This document shows positions 27,040 to 37,222 of a stretch of 64,000 bases of DNA, piece by piece (within the stretch, counting starts at the first letter, position 1; each line of letters opens with the position of its first letter). Both the position numbers and the translations under genes were made by a program. Origin of the DNA: Flavobacteriales bacterium (GTDB lineage Bacteria > Bacteroidota > Bacteroidia > NS11-12g > UBA9320); NCBI GenBank assembly GCA_020635435.1, contig JACJZU010000002.1:1-64000 (forward strand). The letters run 5' to 3'. The notes beneath the pieces are model-generated. The model saw nothing but the letters and a program-made list of their open reading frames with translations. It ran no database searches and was not told where the DNA came from.

Positions 27040-27047
27040 TAAGTTTG
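27040..27047 (+). promoter_or_regulatory. Putative -7 element of the di-heme peroxidase gene
   Basis: TAAGTTTG matches TAnnTTTG, 42 bp before the ATG at 27089. The region also contains TTTTG at 27024 but at an unusual spacing, so support is moderate. Confidence 0.35.
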
Positions 27048-27088
27048 TGTTTGAAGTTTACGTTGCTTTTATAACACAAGCTCAATCT

Positions 27089-28279
27089 ATGAAACGCCTC
27101 ATTCCCATCCTGCTCGTCCCATTCATGCTTCAAATGATCGCCTGTTCAGAGGATCCGGCCAAAACCCTGGACGATTCAGTTCAATACCCGGCAATCCTAA
27201 GCACATTCGGAGGAAAGATAGATCCAACGGCACTGCCAGCCTACAGCGCTCAGGTAATACCGGCTTATGTTACGAAGGACAATGCGACCGGGGCTATAAC
27301 CGACGCCGGTGCAACTTTAGGACGTGTTTTATTCTACGATAAGGAACTCTCACTGGACAGGTCCGTTTCCTGTGCATCCTGCCATCAACAGGAATTCGCC
27401 TTTGGAGATAAGGCCGTGGCAAGTGCGGGAGTTGCCGGTGAAACCGGAAGGCATTCCATGCGACTGATCAATCCCCGCTTCAGCAGAGAGGTGCGTTTTT
27501 TTTGGGACGAACGGGCCTCAACACTCGAGGATCAGACCACACGGCCCATACAGGACCACGTGGAAATGGGTTTCAGCGGTGCCAATGGCGACCCCGACCT
27601 GAACGAACTGATACGTCGTTTGAGTGCACTGGATTATTATCAGGAATTATTCAAAATGGCATTTGGCGATGCCAGCATAACCGAGCCCCGCATGCAATCA
27701 GCGCTCGCTCAATTCGTGCGATCCATCCAATCATTCGATTCGAAGTACGACGAGGGTAGGGCAAGGGCAGCCAATGACGGTCAGCCCTTTCAAAATTTCA
27801 CAGCGGAAGAGAATGCCGGCAAAGATCTGTTTCTGCGTCCGCCCGTTTTCGATCAGAACGGATCCAGGACCGGAGGGGGAGCGGGCTGTGCGGGATGCCA
27901 TCAACCACCGGAATTTGATATTGACCCCAATTCCCGGAACAACGGTATCGCAGGTGTTATCGGTGACCCGCAATCGATCGACCTAACGAATACGCGAAGT
28001 CCAAGTTTAAGAGATCTTTTCAATCCGGATGCTTCGCTCAATGGGCCACTGATGCACAATGCGATCTTCAATAGTTTTGCCTCTGCCCTGGAACACTACA
28101 ATCGCGTGATCACTCCGCCCGGGAACAATCAACTCGATCCGCGGTTAAGACCGAATGGCAACTTGCAACGCCTGAATTTGAGCGACCCGGAGAAAGCTGC
28201 GATCGAAGCATTCATGCGAACACTCACGGGAAATTCGGTCTACACGAATCCGATGTATTCCGATCCCTTCCCGGGTTGA
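27089..28279 (+). CDS. Di-heme cytochrome c peroxidase-family lipoprotein
   Basis: A 396-residue product from MKRLIPILLVPF; a longer frame begins at 27020 but puts 23 residues before the signal. The lipobox is near QMIAC. Two heme motifs are present, CASCH (residue ~101) and CAGCH (~270), each in the context of the CcpA/MauG family. The family reduces H2O2 in the periplasm or performs MauG-like oxidations; an assignment between them is not possible here. It is convergent with the cupin gene. Confidence 0.92.
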   Translation: MKRLIPILLVPFMLQMIACSEDPAKTLDDSVQYPAILSTFGGKIDPTALPAYSAQVIPAYVTKDNATGAITDAGATLGRVLFYDKELSLDRSVSCASCHQQEFAFGDKAVASAGVAGETGRHSMRLINPRFSREVRFFWDERASTLEDQTTRPIQDHVEMGFSGANGDPDLNELIRRLSALDYYQELFKMAFGDASITEPRMQSALAQFVRSIQSFDSKYDEGRARAANDGQPFQNFTAEENAGKDLFLRPPVFDQNGSRTGGGAGCAGCHQPPEFDIDPNSRNNGIAGVIGDPQSIDLTNTRSPSLRDLFNPDASLNGPLMHNAIFNSFASALEHYNRVITPPGNNQLDPRLRPNGNLQRLNLSDPEKAAIEAFMRTLTGNSVYTNPMYSDPFPG

Positions 28280-28280
28280 T

Positions 28281-28640
28281 CTAAATGGCATCCAATTCGC
28301 TGCGCGTAAGTTCGTTGCGAACATTACCTGTATTCAGCGTGCCTGCCGGCTCGAACAGTAATACCTCGACCTCTTCATCGGCAACCGGCTTGTGCTCTAC
28401 ACCGCGCGGTACAATGCAAAAACTTCCCGGACTCAAATGCACCACGCGATCCCGGAATTCAATACGCAGATCACCTTTGATCACGAGGAACAATTCATCT
28501 TCTTCGGCGTGGTGATGCCAAACGAACTCTCCTTTGAGTTTGGCGAGTTTTACATGTTGCCCATTGAGTGAGCCCACAATGTGTGGCGACCAATGTTCGT
28601 GTATGAGGCTGAACTTTTCTTCGAGTACAACTGCTTCCAT
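28281..28640 (-). CDS. Cupin-domain protein
   Basis: A 119-residue single-domain cupin with the two motifs visible: WHHHAEEDELFLVIKG (G-x5-H-x-H-x3-4-E) and PGSFCIVPRGVEHKP. The His/Glu set suggests one bound metal. Common members are ethanolamine-utilisation-like or mannose-isomerase-like small cupins of unknown role. It stops 2 bp from the convergent peroxidase gene and starts 5 bp after the stop of the TPR protein, so it belongs to that minus-strand run. Confidence 0.88.
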   Translation of the reverse strand: MEAVVLEEKFSLIHEHWSPHIVGSLNGQHVKLAKLKGEFVWHHHAEEDELFLVIKGDLRIEFRDRVVHLSPGSFCIVPRGVEHKPVADEEVEVLLFEPAGTLNTGNVRNELTRSELDAI

Positions 28641-28645
28641 GGCAC

Positions 28646-30601
28646 TTATTGCTTGGTTTGGTCAAGTTCCGGTATGGCAAGGCCGGGGCGCAGGGCACGA
28701 GCCTGTTCAAAGGCCTTGCGGGCATCGTTGGGTCTGTTCATGAAATTGTAGGTCCTGCCGAGAAATATCCATAATTCCGGACTTTCCGGTTCGTATTCGA
28801 TGGCTTTCAGAAAATACTCAACAGCTTTGTCGTACTCTTTCTTCATACCATAGCAACTGGCCATTCCGCGCAATCCATCCACATAACGGGGATCCAGTTC
28901 CACGATCTTCTTATAGGTTTCCAGGGAGTAATCGATCTCGCCGCGGTTGAAATGGATCACAGCTTTGTTGTTTAGTATGATGGCCGTTGGCTGCAAGGCA
29001 ATGGCCTGATCGTAATACTTCAGAGCTTTTTCCTCATTGCCCAACCGGTACCAGGCCAGCCCGAGCGATCCGTGCGCATCCACATAATTCGGATAGATCT
29101 CAATGGCCCGTTCCATCTCTTCAACCGTTATTTTCAAATACCTGTTGCGTTCTTCGATGTTCTCGGTTTTCATGGCCCGTTCCGTCATGGTTCCCATGCC
29201 ATAATAATAGTGCGATCGTGCACTGTTGGTCACCGTTTTAACATCGGTTTCGTACAAGGTCATGTTCGAAGCCCAGGCCTTGTTTCTACTTACAGTTTTA
29301 CCACTATAAGCGATCAAAAGCACAGCTCCCAGAAGCATAGGCATTGCATTTAAACTAAAGTTTCCGGCTTGATTCAGGCTGCTCGAAACACCCGAAGGTT
29401 TGAGCATTCCGGTGAGATAATGTGCGACGATCAAGGAGAATCCAAGAGAAGGTACGAAAAGCAGTCGCTCACCGAAAGAAGTACCTATTGTAATGATCAG
29501 ATTGGTGTAAAGCGAGAATGTAATGGCGAAATAGAGAATGGCGAAGGAGATCAATCTTCGCCCCTTGAATCCGCGAATAGCCACAAATGCGAGGAAAAGG
29601 ATGAGTGCCATAGAGATCAGGAATGCAGGACTGCCAAGCCCAACCGCTTCGATCTGGTTGTAGGAATAGTCGTTCGAGAGCGGATGCGGGAACAAGAGTT
29701 TGCCGATATACATCCCAATGATCTTGATGGCCGTTGCAAATCGCTCGGTGCCGTGCACTGCTACAAGGAGGTTGTCGATCAGATCCACCGCCTCAACCCC
29801 GCCCACGGAGCCGAGTATACTTCTGCGAATACCCAAATAGGCCAGAGCTGCGGGAAGGAAATAAGCCCCGCCGATCAAGGCCGATTTGATCGAAGCTCCC
29901 CGGAAAAAATAGGCCACCAAGGGAAACACGGCCAGGAAGGTTATGGCACTTTCCTTGGATAGAAAAGCCAGGAAATAGAGCACGACGGCGGTGAGCAGTG
30001 TCCACGCTTTTTTCTTATCCAACCACCACAGGAATAGACGTAAACTACCAATTATCAAGGTGAATGACAGCAATTCATCCCTGCTTTTGATATTGGCAAC
30101 GACTTCGGTATGTATAGGATGTGCCAGAAAGAGCGCTGTGGCTACAAACGCCAGAACCGGTTTTTGTTCTTTGAAAAGCGCATTCAAGAAGGAAAACAGC
30201 AGCGCAGCTAAGAGTCCGTACATCAATATGTTAACCCAATGATGCACCGAAGGGTTATTTGGCGATATCTCCCATTCGATCGCAAACATGGCCAGGGAAA
30301 GTGGCCGGTAGAGTGTCCCCTTGTTGCTCCAGTAACCATATCGATAGGAGTTCTTGAAGATGATCGGTAATCCTTCCACTCCGCGCTTGGTTACCCAATT
30401 GCTTTCTATAGCCGACATGTCGTCCAATACAAACCCATGATTGGATGTATTGATATACAACAACATGGCCTCCAGCACAAGGAGACCCACTAAGATCCGA
30501 AAGATCTTCGGGTTGCTTTTAAGTTTCGGACTCTTGTTCTGCTGCGGGGTTTTACGACTCCCTTTGGTATTGTTTGGTTTGGTTTTCTTTGGGGCGGTCA
30601 T
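28646..30601 (-). CDS. TMTC-like multi-pass membrane protein with TPR domain
   Basis: A 651-residue protein. A short basic cytosolic start is followed by about ten membrane helices (residues ~35-420). An early periplasmic loop carries FVLDDMSAI, the Asp-Asp of GT-C glycosyltransferases and TMTC O-mannosyltransferases. From ~445 onward there are five to six TPR repeats (LGLAWYRLGNEEKALKYYDQAIAL and similar). The architecture matches the DUF1736/TMTC group. A role in glycosylation of exported proteins is plausible and would suit the T9SS cargo here, but no enzyme activity can be confirmed. Confidence 0.82.
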   Translation of the reverse strand: MTAPKKTKPNNTKGSRKTPQQNKSPKLKSNPKIFRILVGLLVLEAMLLYINTSNHGFVLDDMSAIESNWVTKRGVEGLPIIFKNSYRYGYWSNKGTLYRPLSLAMFAIEWEISPNNPSVHHWVNILMYGLLAALLFSFLNALFKEQKPVLAFVATALFLAHPIHTEVVANIKSRDELLSFTLIIGSLRLFLWWLDKKKAWTLLTAVVLYFLAFLSKESAITFLAVFPLVAYFFRGASIKSALIGGAYFLPAALAYLGIRRSILGSVGGVEAVDLIDNLLVAVHGTERFATAIKIIGMYIGKLLFPHPLSNDYSYNQIEAVGLGSPAFLISMALILFLAFVAIRGFKGRRLISFAILYFAITFSLYTNLIITIGTSFGERLLFVPSLGFSLIVAHYLTGMLKPSGVSSSLNQAGNFSLNAMPMLLGAVLLIAYSGKTVSRNKAWASNMTLYETDVKTVTNSARSHYYYGMGTMTERAMKTENIEERNRYLKITVEEMERAIEIYPNYVDAHGSLGLAWYRLGNEEKALKYYDQAIALQPTAIILNNKAVIHFNRGEIDYSLETYKKIVELDPRYVDGLRGMASCYGMKKEYDKAVEYFLKAIEYEPESPELWIFLGRTYNFMNRPNDARKAFEQARALRPGLAIPELDQTKQ

Positions 30602-30640
30602 TCTATCCGACTAGGTTTTTCCTTGGTTCTTAACAGGTAA

Positions 30641-31129
30641 TTAAAGCGAGCAAAAATACTTGAGACGCAAAGGCCGGGTATCGCTCAGGATCTCGATATA
30701 GCATCCGGCATCTCCATCGGCCGGTTCGAAACGAGTGCTGTCTGCATTCCAGAAATTGGACGGACAACAGAACAAACTTTCGCATAACTGACGCAAGTGC
30801 GCCACCTCGAGATCGGGCAGATCAAAGCTCATCTCGATCTCGTAACCCGCGATGCCGCAATCGTTGTACGTATAGCTGATCCCCTTCTCGAAAGTCTGAC
30901 TCCAGCTGCAAACGCATCCCTCGCAATCCGGATAACTTTCCACAACCACGTATTCCTGTGGAACGAAGTGTTTTTCGAGATAACGAAGACCAACTTCCAA
31001 CATGGTGTCGCGCGCTTCGAGGAATTCCGTATCCGGTGCAGGGAGTGGGCCGAAGTATTCAACGGTCGACTTGTTTCTACACGAATACAACCCCAGCACA
31101 AGGAGAAGGCTGAACAGTATTATGCGCAT
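30641..31129 (-). CDS. Cysteine-rich lipoprotein of unknown function
   Basis: The 162-residue product from MRIILFSLLLVLG has a lipobox near GLYSC. An ATG 7 codons upstream also gives a lipoprotein. The mature domain contains multiple cysteines (DCEGCVCSW, CGIAGYE, LCESLFCC), probably disulfides. No family recognised. It is 30 bp downstream of another lipoprotein gene and precedes the TPR gene. Confidence 0.7.
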   Translation of the reverse strand: MRIILFSLLLVLGLYSCRNKSTVEYFGPLPAPDTEFLEARDTMLEVGLRYLEKHFVPQEYVVVESYPDCEGCVCSWSQTFEKGISYTYNDCGIAGYEIEMSFDLPDLEVAHLRQLCESLFCCPSNFWNADSTRFEPADGDAGCYIEILSDTRPLRLKYFCSL

Positions 31130-31159
31130 GTTGAATTGTTGTTGATCCATTCTGTTCTT

Positions 31160-32026
31160 CTAGGGTCCAAATTCAAATTCGATCTGGATGGAAGCCGGAG
31201 GTGCAGTTTCACCTGCCTGCCAAATGATCTTATATTCTCCACCAAAAGTTAGCCCGTCCCAACGTTCCGACCAGTTTTCATCTAAGAGCGTGAAGCTCTC
31301 AGATGAAGGATGCTTTACCATCAGTCCTCGCTCCGTAATTTCATCCGCAAAGCGCACCCGCACCCGTTTGATCGTGTAAGCCGCAGCCGGATCGTTCCCG
31401 GGCACCACCTTGGATGTGCTGAAGCAGGCATCCGCTGAAGCATCATTCTCACATTCGCCCCAGCAATCCGGCGGATAACCGACTATGCCCTCGCAACGTA
31501 TGTTCGGCGACAGATCCAAAACACAACTTCTGCTATCGGGTCCGCAAAATGCACTTGCCGAGGCCCGTATATTAATTCGGATCGGAGCTAGCGCTCGCTT
31601 GTTGCCGTATGTATCCGTTACCTCGATCCGCAGTGTGGACACACCGGCATTTGCTCTCACCGAAAAGAGGATACGCACCGTATTTTGTGCATCATCTCCT
31701 GTCCAAACCCGATGATGAGATGTGTAAGGAGTGCTGTCGTCCTGCAATAGGAAACGTCCACCCTCCATGTACAGGTAAACCTCTCCTATACCGCTGCTGT
31801 CGTGGCATTCAAGTGTGTAAAACAATTCTGTGCCGGATTCTTCGACGAATTCCAGGTCCTTACCGGTTTCAACTCCTGCCAGAACCCGACCTGCACGATC
31901 CAGTAAAAGCACTTCAGGACCGTCCTTGTCGGTCTCAGTTTGCGTACACGATGTCTGCGAAAAAGCCCAAACACCGAGCAGGATAGCACATAATGCCCAT
32001 TTATTTGAGCCGTTTCGAATATTCAT
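31160..32026 (-). CDS. Lipoprotein of unknown function
   Basis: The 288-residue product begins MNIRNGSNKWALCAIL, with a lipobox at QTSC. The frame is open 14 codons upstream, but this ATG gives the clean signal. The mature protein is beta-rich, with an Ig-like stretch (ELFYTLECHDSSGIGEVYLYMEGG) and a Cys-rich middle (CGPDSRSC, CWGECEN). No family recognised. It lies between the aminotransferase and the smaller lipoprotein gene. Confidence 0.68.
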   Translation of the reverse strand: MNIRNGSNKWALCAILLGVWAFSQTSCTQTETDKDGPEVLLLDRAGRVLAGVETGKDLEFVEESGTELFYTLECHDSSGIGEVYLYMEGGRFLLQDDSTPYTSHHRVWTGDDAQNTVRILFSVRANAGVSTLRIEVTDTYGNKRALAPIRINIRASASAFCGPDSRSCVLDLSPNIRCEGIVGYPPDCWGECENDASADACFSTSKVVPGNDPAAAYTIKRVRVRFADEITERGLMVKHPSSESFTLLDENWSERWDGLTFGGEYKIIWQAGETAPPASIQIEFEFGP

Positions 32027-32064
32027 AGTTTGGGCCAAAGTACTGAAAAATGCTCGATACTTTC

Positions 32065-33330
32065 TCAACTTCGGGCTATGGTCGTCAATGCATCCACAAA
32101 CCGATCCAGTTCCTCAAGAGAGGTGTAAATATTTGGAGTGATGCGACAACCTTTAACTCCCGGACGATCGATGGCCACTGTCCAGATGCCATGATCTTTC
32201 AATAATTTAGATGAAAGCGCAGCCGGATCCAGTTTGGGTATGTTCACATTGGCAATACCACAGGAGCGGGCCGGATCTTCCGGGGTGTTCACTTCAATTC
32301 CGGCTTCCGATCGGACTTTTGCAGTCCAATAGTTCTGCAGAAAACGCAGCCTATCCGTTTTTCGATCCGCACCGAGCATACGATGATAATTCAGGGCATC
32401 TTCGATACCCAAAATGGTGTGCACCGGTGTGGTACCTGTATGGTTGAGTCGGGCGATATCGTCCTTTGCTTTGGGGGATTCCGCAAAAAGCGGACTCAAG
32501 CCGGATATCTTATCCTTGCGCACATACAACAAACCATTACCCAACGGGGCTTGTAACCACTTGTGCAGGCTGCTTCCAAAATAATCGCAGCCCAGTTCCT
32601 TCATGGAAACCGGAATATGGGCTACGCTATGGGCCCCGTCTACCATTACCTCAGCTTTATGCGCATGTGCCAGGTCGCAGATCTTCCGCACAGGTAGGAT
32701 CTGCCCGGTAATATTGATCATATGACAAACCATCACGAGCCTTGTTCGGGCTGAGAATTGGTTCTTGTAGAGTTCAAGGATCTCGTCGTCGCTTTGGGGA
32801 TGGTTGGGTATAGAAATGCGTTTAACGACGATCCCGTGTTTCTCTTCCATGAGTCGGAACATGTCCAACATGGAACCATAATCCTGCTCCGCCACCAAGG
32901 CTTCATCGCCTTTTTTCCAATCGATACCCTGAATCACAAGATCCAGAGATTCCGTGGTGTTTCGGGTGATCGCAACCTCACCGGGTTCGGCCTCTATAAA
33001 TGCCGCAAGTAATTCTGTGATGCGGACCTTATCGATGTGTTGCGTGTTGCGCATGTACCAGGATCCCTGCAGATTCACATTGCGAACATGATCCAAATAC
33101 TTTTCAAGTAGTGGGATAGGGAGCATGCAGTAATACCCGTTTTCCAGATTGATGTATTCCGTTTTCAGAAGGAATTGGGTACGGATACTTGCCCAAAAAT
33201 CTTCAGCCTGAGCCAGTTCAGAACCATTCAGCCGATCTACAGGTTCGAATGCCCGGGCCATGCCCTCGAGGAAGGCTGGAACCGTAAATCCGGCTAGAAG
33301 GGAGGTTTTAAGGAATTCGCGTTTGTCCAT
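32065..33330 (-). CDS. PLP-dependent aminotransferase class V (isopenicillin N epimerase-like)
   Basis: The 421-residue product from MDKREFLKTSLLAG has a Tat-like or signal-like start (KREFLKTSLLAGF) unusual for a PLP enzyme; such exported relatives exist in this phylum. Visible features are the motif NTTESLDLVIQG, MVDGAHSVAHIP (Asp contacting PLP) and the lysine in GSSLHKWLQAPLGNG. Family members include CefD-like epimerases and cysteine desulfurase-like lyases; the substrate is unclear. It is in the minus-strand run after the TonB receptor. Confidence 0.85.
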   Translation of the reverse strand: MDKREFLKTSLLAGFTVPAFLEGMARAFEPVDRLNGSELAQAEDFWASIRTQFLLKTEYINLENGYYCMLPIPLLEKYLDHVRNVNLQGSWYMRNTQHIDKVRITELLAAFIEAEPGEVAITRNTTESLDLVIQGIDWKKGDEALVAEQDYGSMLDMFRLMEEKHGIVVKRISIPNHPQSDDEILELYKNQFSARTRLVMVCHMINITGQILPVRKICDLAHAHKAEVMVDGAHSVAHIPVSMKELGCDYFGSSLHKWLQAPLGNGLLYVRKDKISGLSPLFAESPKAKDDIARLNHTGTTPVHTILGIEDALNYHRMLGADRKTDRLRFLQNYWTAKVRSEAGIEVNTPEDPARSCGIANVNIPKLDPAALSSKLLKDHGIWTVAIDRPGVKGCRITPNIYTSLEELDRFVDALTTIARS

Positions 33331-33405
33331 AATGGGTGCAGTCTTGAACAAATTTAGGCTTTAGCCGGATGGAGTGCGGAGTCATTCACTCGCAGGAAAA
33401 GAACT

Positions 33406-35886
33406 CTACGACTTTTTCGGGTAACTTAGGATCCAGCCCAAAGTGAAATACCCACTTCTAGGTTCTGAAGGGATGATCCCCGGCCCCGGGTAACCGCTTG
33501 CACGACGGGTGAAATAGGATCTGTTCAGCAAATTGTTGATCCCGGATTCGAACCGGAGCTGTTTCCACTTGTAGGCCAACGAAAGATCCCAAACCGAATA
33601 AGCAGGTATTTCACCTACAATGCCTTCCCGACTATCGCCCTCCCAGGTGATAGCGGTATTTTCGGCATCGGTGAATTGTTGACTCAGGTAGGTGTATTGC
33701 AAACTGCCCGTGATATTTCGATATCCAAAACGCAAACCTGTTTTTAAGTTCAATAAGGGGACAAATTCCACGCGTCGGCCACTTACATTGTTCTCCTCGC
33801 TTTCGATGTACTCGGAGTGCGTAAGGGCAAAATTGCCGAATACATTCAACTTGAATCGGGCGCTGTCGCCTTGTGTTGCAAGAAGTTTGATATCAGCGAA
33901 GGTTTCCAGACCTGTGATCCGTGCATCCCCTATGTTTTTTCGCAGACGGTCGCCTTTGTTCGGACCTTCTTCCACCAAAATGGTTCCAATGCGGTCGTTA
34001 TAGCGCATGGAGTAGGCACTGAAATCGAAGGTGACCCGTTTATTGATCCTTCCCCGGATCCCAAGGTCGAGCGTATATCCGGATTCATCCTGAATATTGG
34101 GGTCGATCAGGAAGGTTGGATTCACAACCCGTATATCGCTGAACGTTACTGATCTGTAATTTTGAGATAGGTTTCCGTATGCTTCCACCGATCGGTTTAA
34201 GTTGTAACTGCTTCCAATTCCGGCGAGTACGAATTTTCGTTCCAGATCCCGGTTATCCGTAGTGTCTTGTCTGAATATCTCGTTCCCGGCATTGTCAAAG
34301 CGCACAACGGCATACGAACCTTCGGATTGGGTGCGGATGTATTCCCATCTGAGACCGGGAGTAACAGACCATTTTTCGCTGAGCCGTATGATCTGTTCAC
34401 CGAAAAGCGCCATGTTCCTGTTCGGGAAGCTGAAGTCGGACTGATTGGGATAGGAAGGGTAGGTGTTGAACCGAAATTCGAAGTCGGCATCCGAGCCATT
34501 TGAACCGGGACCTTGAATGGAACTGTTGCGTGCACTGTAGTATTTAGCCCCGATCAAAGCAGTGGATCGGCAACCTAAAAATAAATACCGATGAACCAGT
34601 CGGGCCTCGGTACTCCAGTTGTTGAATGTGCCCCGTATGAGGTCACGCTCATAGGAAGGATCGTCCGGCTCAACGATCGGGTTGCGCTCCGGTCTTTTGG
34701 GGTCGCCCCGAAATCCCAGCGCATCCCTTCCCGCATCGAGCAGATGTCCGTTCAGGCTAAAGGTGGTTCGGGAACTTATACGGTGCTCCAAACGCAAGGC
34801 ATAAAGTTTCCAGTCTACATGAAACCAATTCCGGTTGCGGTTGGAGAAGAATGGATCCTTCTCGAATTGCGAGTCGGTTAAGCCGCCGGCTTGCTGTGCG
34901 AGGTAGGACAGATGGGTGAATTCCGCCCGGATATTGGTTCGGATGTTCGGAGTGTATCGCAACATCCCATAGGTATTATGAGAGGAGAAGGCGGAATTCG
35001 GTCGAAATCCGTCTCCTTGTTTATAATTGAACCAGGTGGAGTAGCTCCACTTACCCAATGTGCCGCTCAGGGCGTTAAAACTCGTGAATAAACCATAGGA
35101 CCCCAGTGTTTGTCGAGAGGTCCATTCGATAGCTGAACTCGCAGAGGGCTCTCTGAATCGAAAATTGATCAATCCGCCGAATTGGGTTCCGTATTGCAGG
35201 GATGCAGCGCCCCGAACAATCTGTATCTCCTCCAGTGCTTCTGCAGGAGGGGTGTAATAGCTCTCCGGATAACCCAACACATCCGCACTAATGTCGTATC
35301 CGTTTTGTCGGGTATTGAAATTGGCCGTGCGGTTCGGGTCCAGTCCTCTTCCCCCAATATTGAGCTGTAATCCCGCATCCCCATTGTCGTAAATGTTGAG
35401 CCCAACCACTTGGGAGTAGATCTGCCGGGCATTATTCGATGCAAGGTTCCCTACTTTCAGATCCATCAGTACAACCTCGCTCTTTTTTCCGGCATAGATC
35501 GCCGTTCCCTGCACCGGTTTCAGCTGCCTGAGCGCAAAATCATTCTCTCTTTTCTGTTGTATGACCACCTCCGAGAGATCCGAGCTTATGGAACTGAGTT
35601 CAATGACCAACGATGTGTCACGCGAAGTACGTATCCGGATCTGTCGGCTTTCATACCCGTTCATGGATACCAAAAACACATGATCCATATCAGGGCTCAC
35701 CGCAAATTCGAATTGCCCGCTTTTATTTGTCAATTGCATTTCCCCGGATCGGGTTTCGAACAATTCAACAAAGCGCAATGGATCGCTGTTGCGCTCATCG
35801 ATTACCACACCGCGCAACAACACCTGGGCCGAGATTTCCGACACCAGAAGGATCCCGATCAGTGTGCTACAAACCTTGAATTTCAT
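33406..35886 (-). CDS. TonB-dependent receptor (FecA-like, iron-chelate uptake)
   Basis: The 826-residue outer membrane receptor from MKFKVCSTLIG has a signal peptide ending SAQ. An ATG 18 codons upstream would place charged residues before the signal. An N-terminal carboxypeptidase-regulatory-like domain (LLRGVVIDERNSDPLRF) precedes the plug, with the FecA-like NIGGRGLDPNRTANFNTRQ and LQYGTQFGGLINF motifs, then a 22-stranded barrel ending in an aromatic residue region. It takes up an iron chelate such as a siderophore or citrate. It overlaps the HTTM gene by 20 bp and is last in a four-gene iron operon. Confidence 0.9.
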   Translation of the reverse strand: MKFKVCSTLIGILLVSEISAQVLLRGVVIDERNSDPLRFVELFETRSGEMQLTNKSGQFEFAVSPDMDHVFLVSMNGYESRQIRIRTSRDTSLVIELSSISSDLSEVVIQQKRENDFALRQLKPVQGTAIYAGKKSEVVLMDLKVGNLASNNARQIYSQVVGLNIYDNGDAGLQLNIGGRGLDPNRTANFNTRQNGYDISADVLGYPESYYTPPAEALEEIQIVRGAASLQYGTQFGGLINFRFREPSASSAIEWTSRQTLGSYGLFTSFNALSGTLGKWSYSTWFNYKQGDGFRPNSAFSSHNTYGMLRYTPNIRTNIRAEFTHLSYLAQQAGGLTDSQFEKDPFFSNRNRNWFHVDWKLYALRLEHRISSRTTFSLNGHLLDAGRDALGFRGDPKRPERNPIVEPDDPSYERDLIRGTFNNWSTEARLVHRYLFLGCRSTALIGAKYYSARNSSIQGPGSNGSDADFEFRFNTYPSYPNQSDFSFPNRNMALFGEQIIRLSEKWSVTPGLRWEYIRTQSEGSYAVVRFDNAGNEIFRQDTTDNRDLERKFVLAGIGSSYNLNRSVEAYGNLSQNYRSVTFSDIRVVNPTFLIDPNIQDESGYTLDLGIRGRINKRVTFDFSAYSMRYNDRIGTILVEEGPNKGDRLRKNIGDARITGLETFADIKLLATQGDSARFKLNVFGNFALTHSEYIESEENNVSGRRVEFVPLLNLKTGLRFGYRNITGSLQYTYLSQQFTDAENTAITWEGDSREGIVGEIPAYSVWDLSLAYKWKQLRFESGINNLLNRSYFTRRASGYPGPGIIPSEPRSGYFTLGWILSYPKKS

Positions 35887-37222
35887 GACCGAAAGGAAGG
35901 ATCCATTTTTTTGGATGCAAGCCGGGTTTTTCAGAGGCAAGATCTATGGTGGGGTCGATGTATGGGGCACTCTTTCTGCCATTCAGGGCTACATGCGAGC
36001 GAACGAAAACCTGCGGGGTCCTTCCATCCGGTTTTCGATACTTATCCCTCAGGTAGTGGGCATATTCCAGAATGAGATCCGGCTGTGTGGACATTTGTTT
36101 TTCCTGAAATGGAGTAAGGTGTGCGCGATTGTCGATCTGTATACTTTTCTCCTCCCCCGGAAAGGAGAGCACAAAAGTAGCGGAACCAGCCTTTTCCATG
36201 AGCATTACACGCCAACTGAAACGATAACCTTCTTCGGTCCAGAATAATTCGCCCGGATAGAGCAAATACCGGAATGGAATGAGCAACTGAAACAGGAAGA
36301 ATACCGATAGAAGCAGTGGTACCAATGTCTTGGACGGTGCTGTGATGCCATTGTGCAAATGTTTCGCAGGAAATCGCACCAAGGCTGCCAAACGATTTAC
36401 GATCTTTTGATGAAATCCATCTGAAAAGAAGAGCAAGGTACTGCCGATCATAATGTATGGGAACATCCCGATCGGAAACAGAATGGATGTGAGCCCGTGA
36501 AAGAACACGACCAACCCAAATGCGAACCATCTTGTCCGGGAATAGAGCAGGAGGAATGGTATGCTGAGATCGTAGATTGCCCCACCCCAACTCATTGCGT
36601 AAAGCATCCATTCCTCACCGAATAATGTCCCCAATAAGGGAATGTCCGTTTGGGTTGGAAGCCAAATACGAAGGGGTTGAGCATGGAATAGCCACTCCGA
36701 ATTCAATTTAGCCAGTCCGGCATAGAAATAAACAATAGCCAGCATCAGGCGTAGTGCGTCGATATTCCAGCGAGGTACAAATTCGCAATTCAAATGGGGA
36801 TTGCGCAAGGTGTCTATGGAAAAGTACCGGTTGGCGGGTAGGAAGATCAGGAGGAAAGCAACAAGACTGATGAAATAATAATGGTTCAGGTAAGTGGTCT
36901 TATCCATCAGTTCTATATAGGTGAAACTGAGGAAAAATAGCGAAGCACTCAGCCTGTAGCGGTACCCCAGCATAATTCCTGTCGCAGAGAGGGCACACAA
37001 GGCGAACAAAGCGTAGGTCCAGTTCCCAGGTACCGTTACGAATTCAAAACCCAGATAATGAAAATGGAATCTGGGTAGGAGGTAGAGTTTCTCGATCCAA
37101 CCGTTAAGCCAAAAGCGGATAATGCCCGCCAGCATCATCATCCCAAAATAGATCCGGAACACGGCTAGTGGAGCTGCATGCCCCATGCGTTCTACATATT
37201 TTTTGGACGTTCGGAACTCCAT
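35867..37222 (-). CDS. HTTM-domain membrane protein
   Basis: A 451-residue protein from an ATG at 37222 overlapping the imelysin stop as TGATG; a TTG one codon earlier is the alternative. It has multiple membrane helices with the horizontally transferred transmembrane domain (HTTM) pattern (FRIYFGMMMLAGIIRFW early, LYLLPRFHFHYLGF, then a LNHYYFI motif) related to vitamin-K-dependent gamma-carboxylase, and a soluble C-terminal part from ~320. In Bacteroidota, HTTM genes recur next to imelysin and TonB receptors. A carboxylase activity is not shown. Confidence 0.86.
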   Translation of the reverse strand: MEFRTSKKYVERMGHAAPLAVFRIYFGMMMLAGIIRFWLNGWIEKLYLLPRFHFHYLGFEFVTVPGNWTYALFALCALSATGIMLGYRYRLSASLFFLSFTYIELMDKTTYLNHYYFISLVAFLLIFLPANRYFSIDTLRNPHLNCEFVPRWNIDALRLMLAIVYFYAGLAKLNSEWLFHAQPLRIWLPTQTDIPLLGTLFGEEWMLYAMSWGGAIYDLSIPFLLLYSRTRWFAFGLVVFFHGLTSILFPIGMFPYIMIGSTLLFFSDGFHQKIVNRLAALVRFPAKHLHNGITAPSKTLVPLLLSVFFLFQLLIPFRYLLYPGELFWTEEGYRFSWRVMLMEKAGSATFVLSFPGEEKSIQIDNRAHLTPFQEKQMSTQPDLILEYAHYLRDKYRKPDGRTPQVFVRSHVALNGRKSAPYIDPTIDLASEKPGLHPKKWILPFGHEIQGL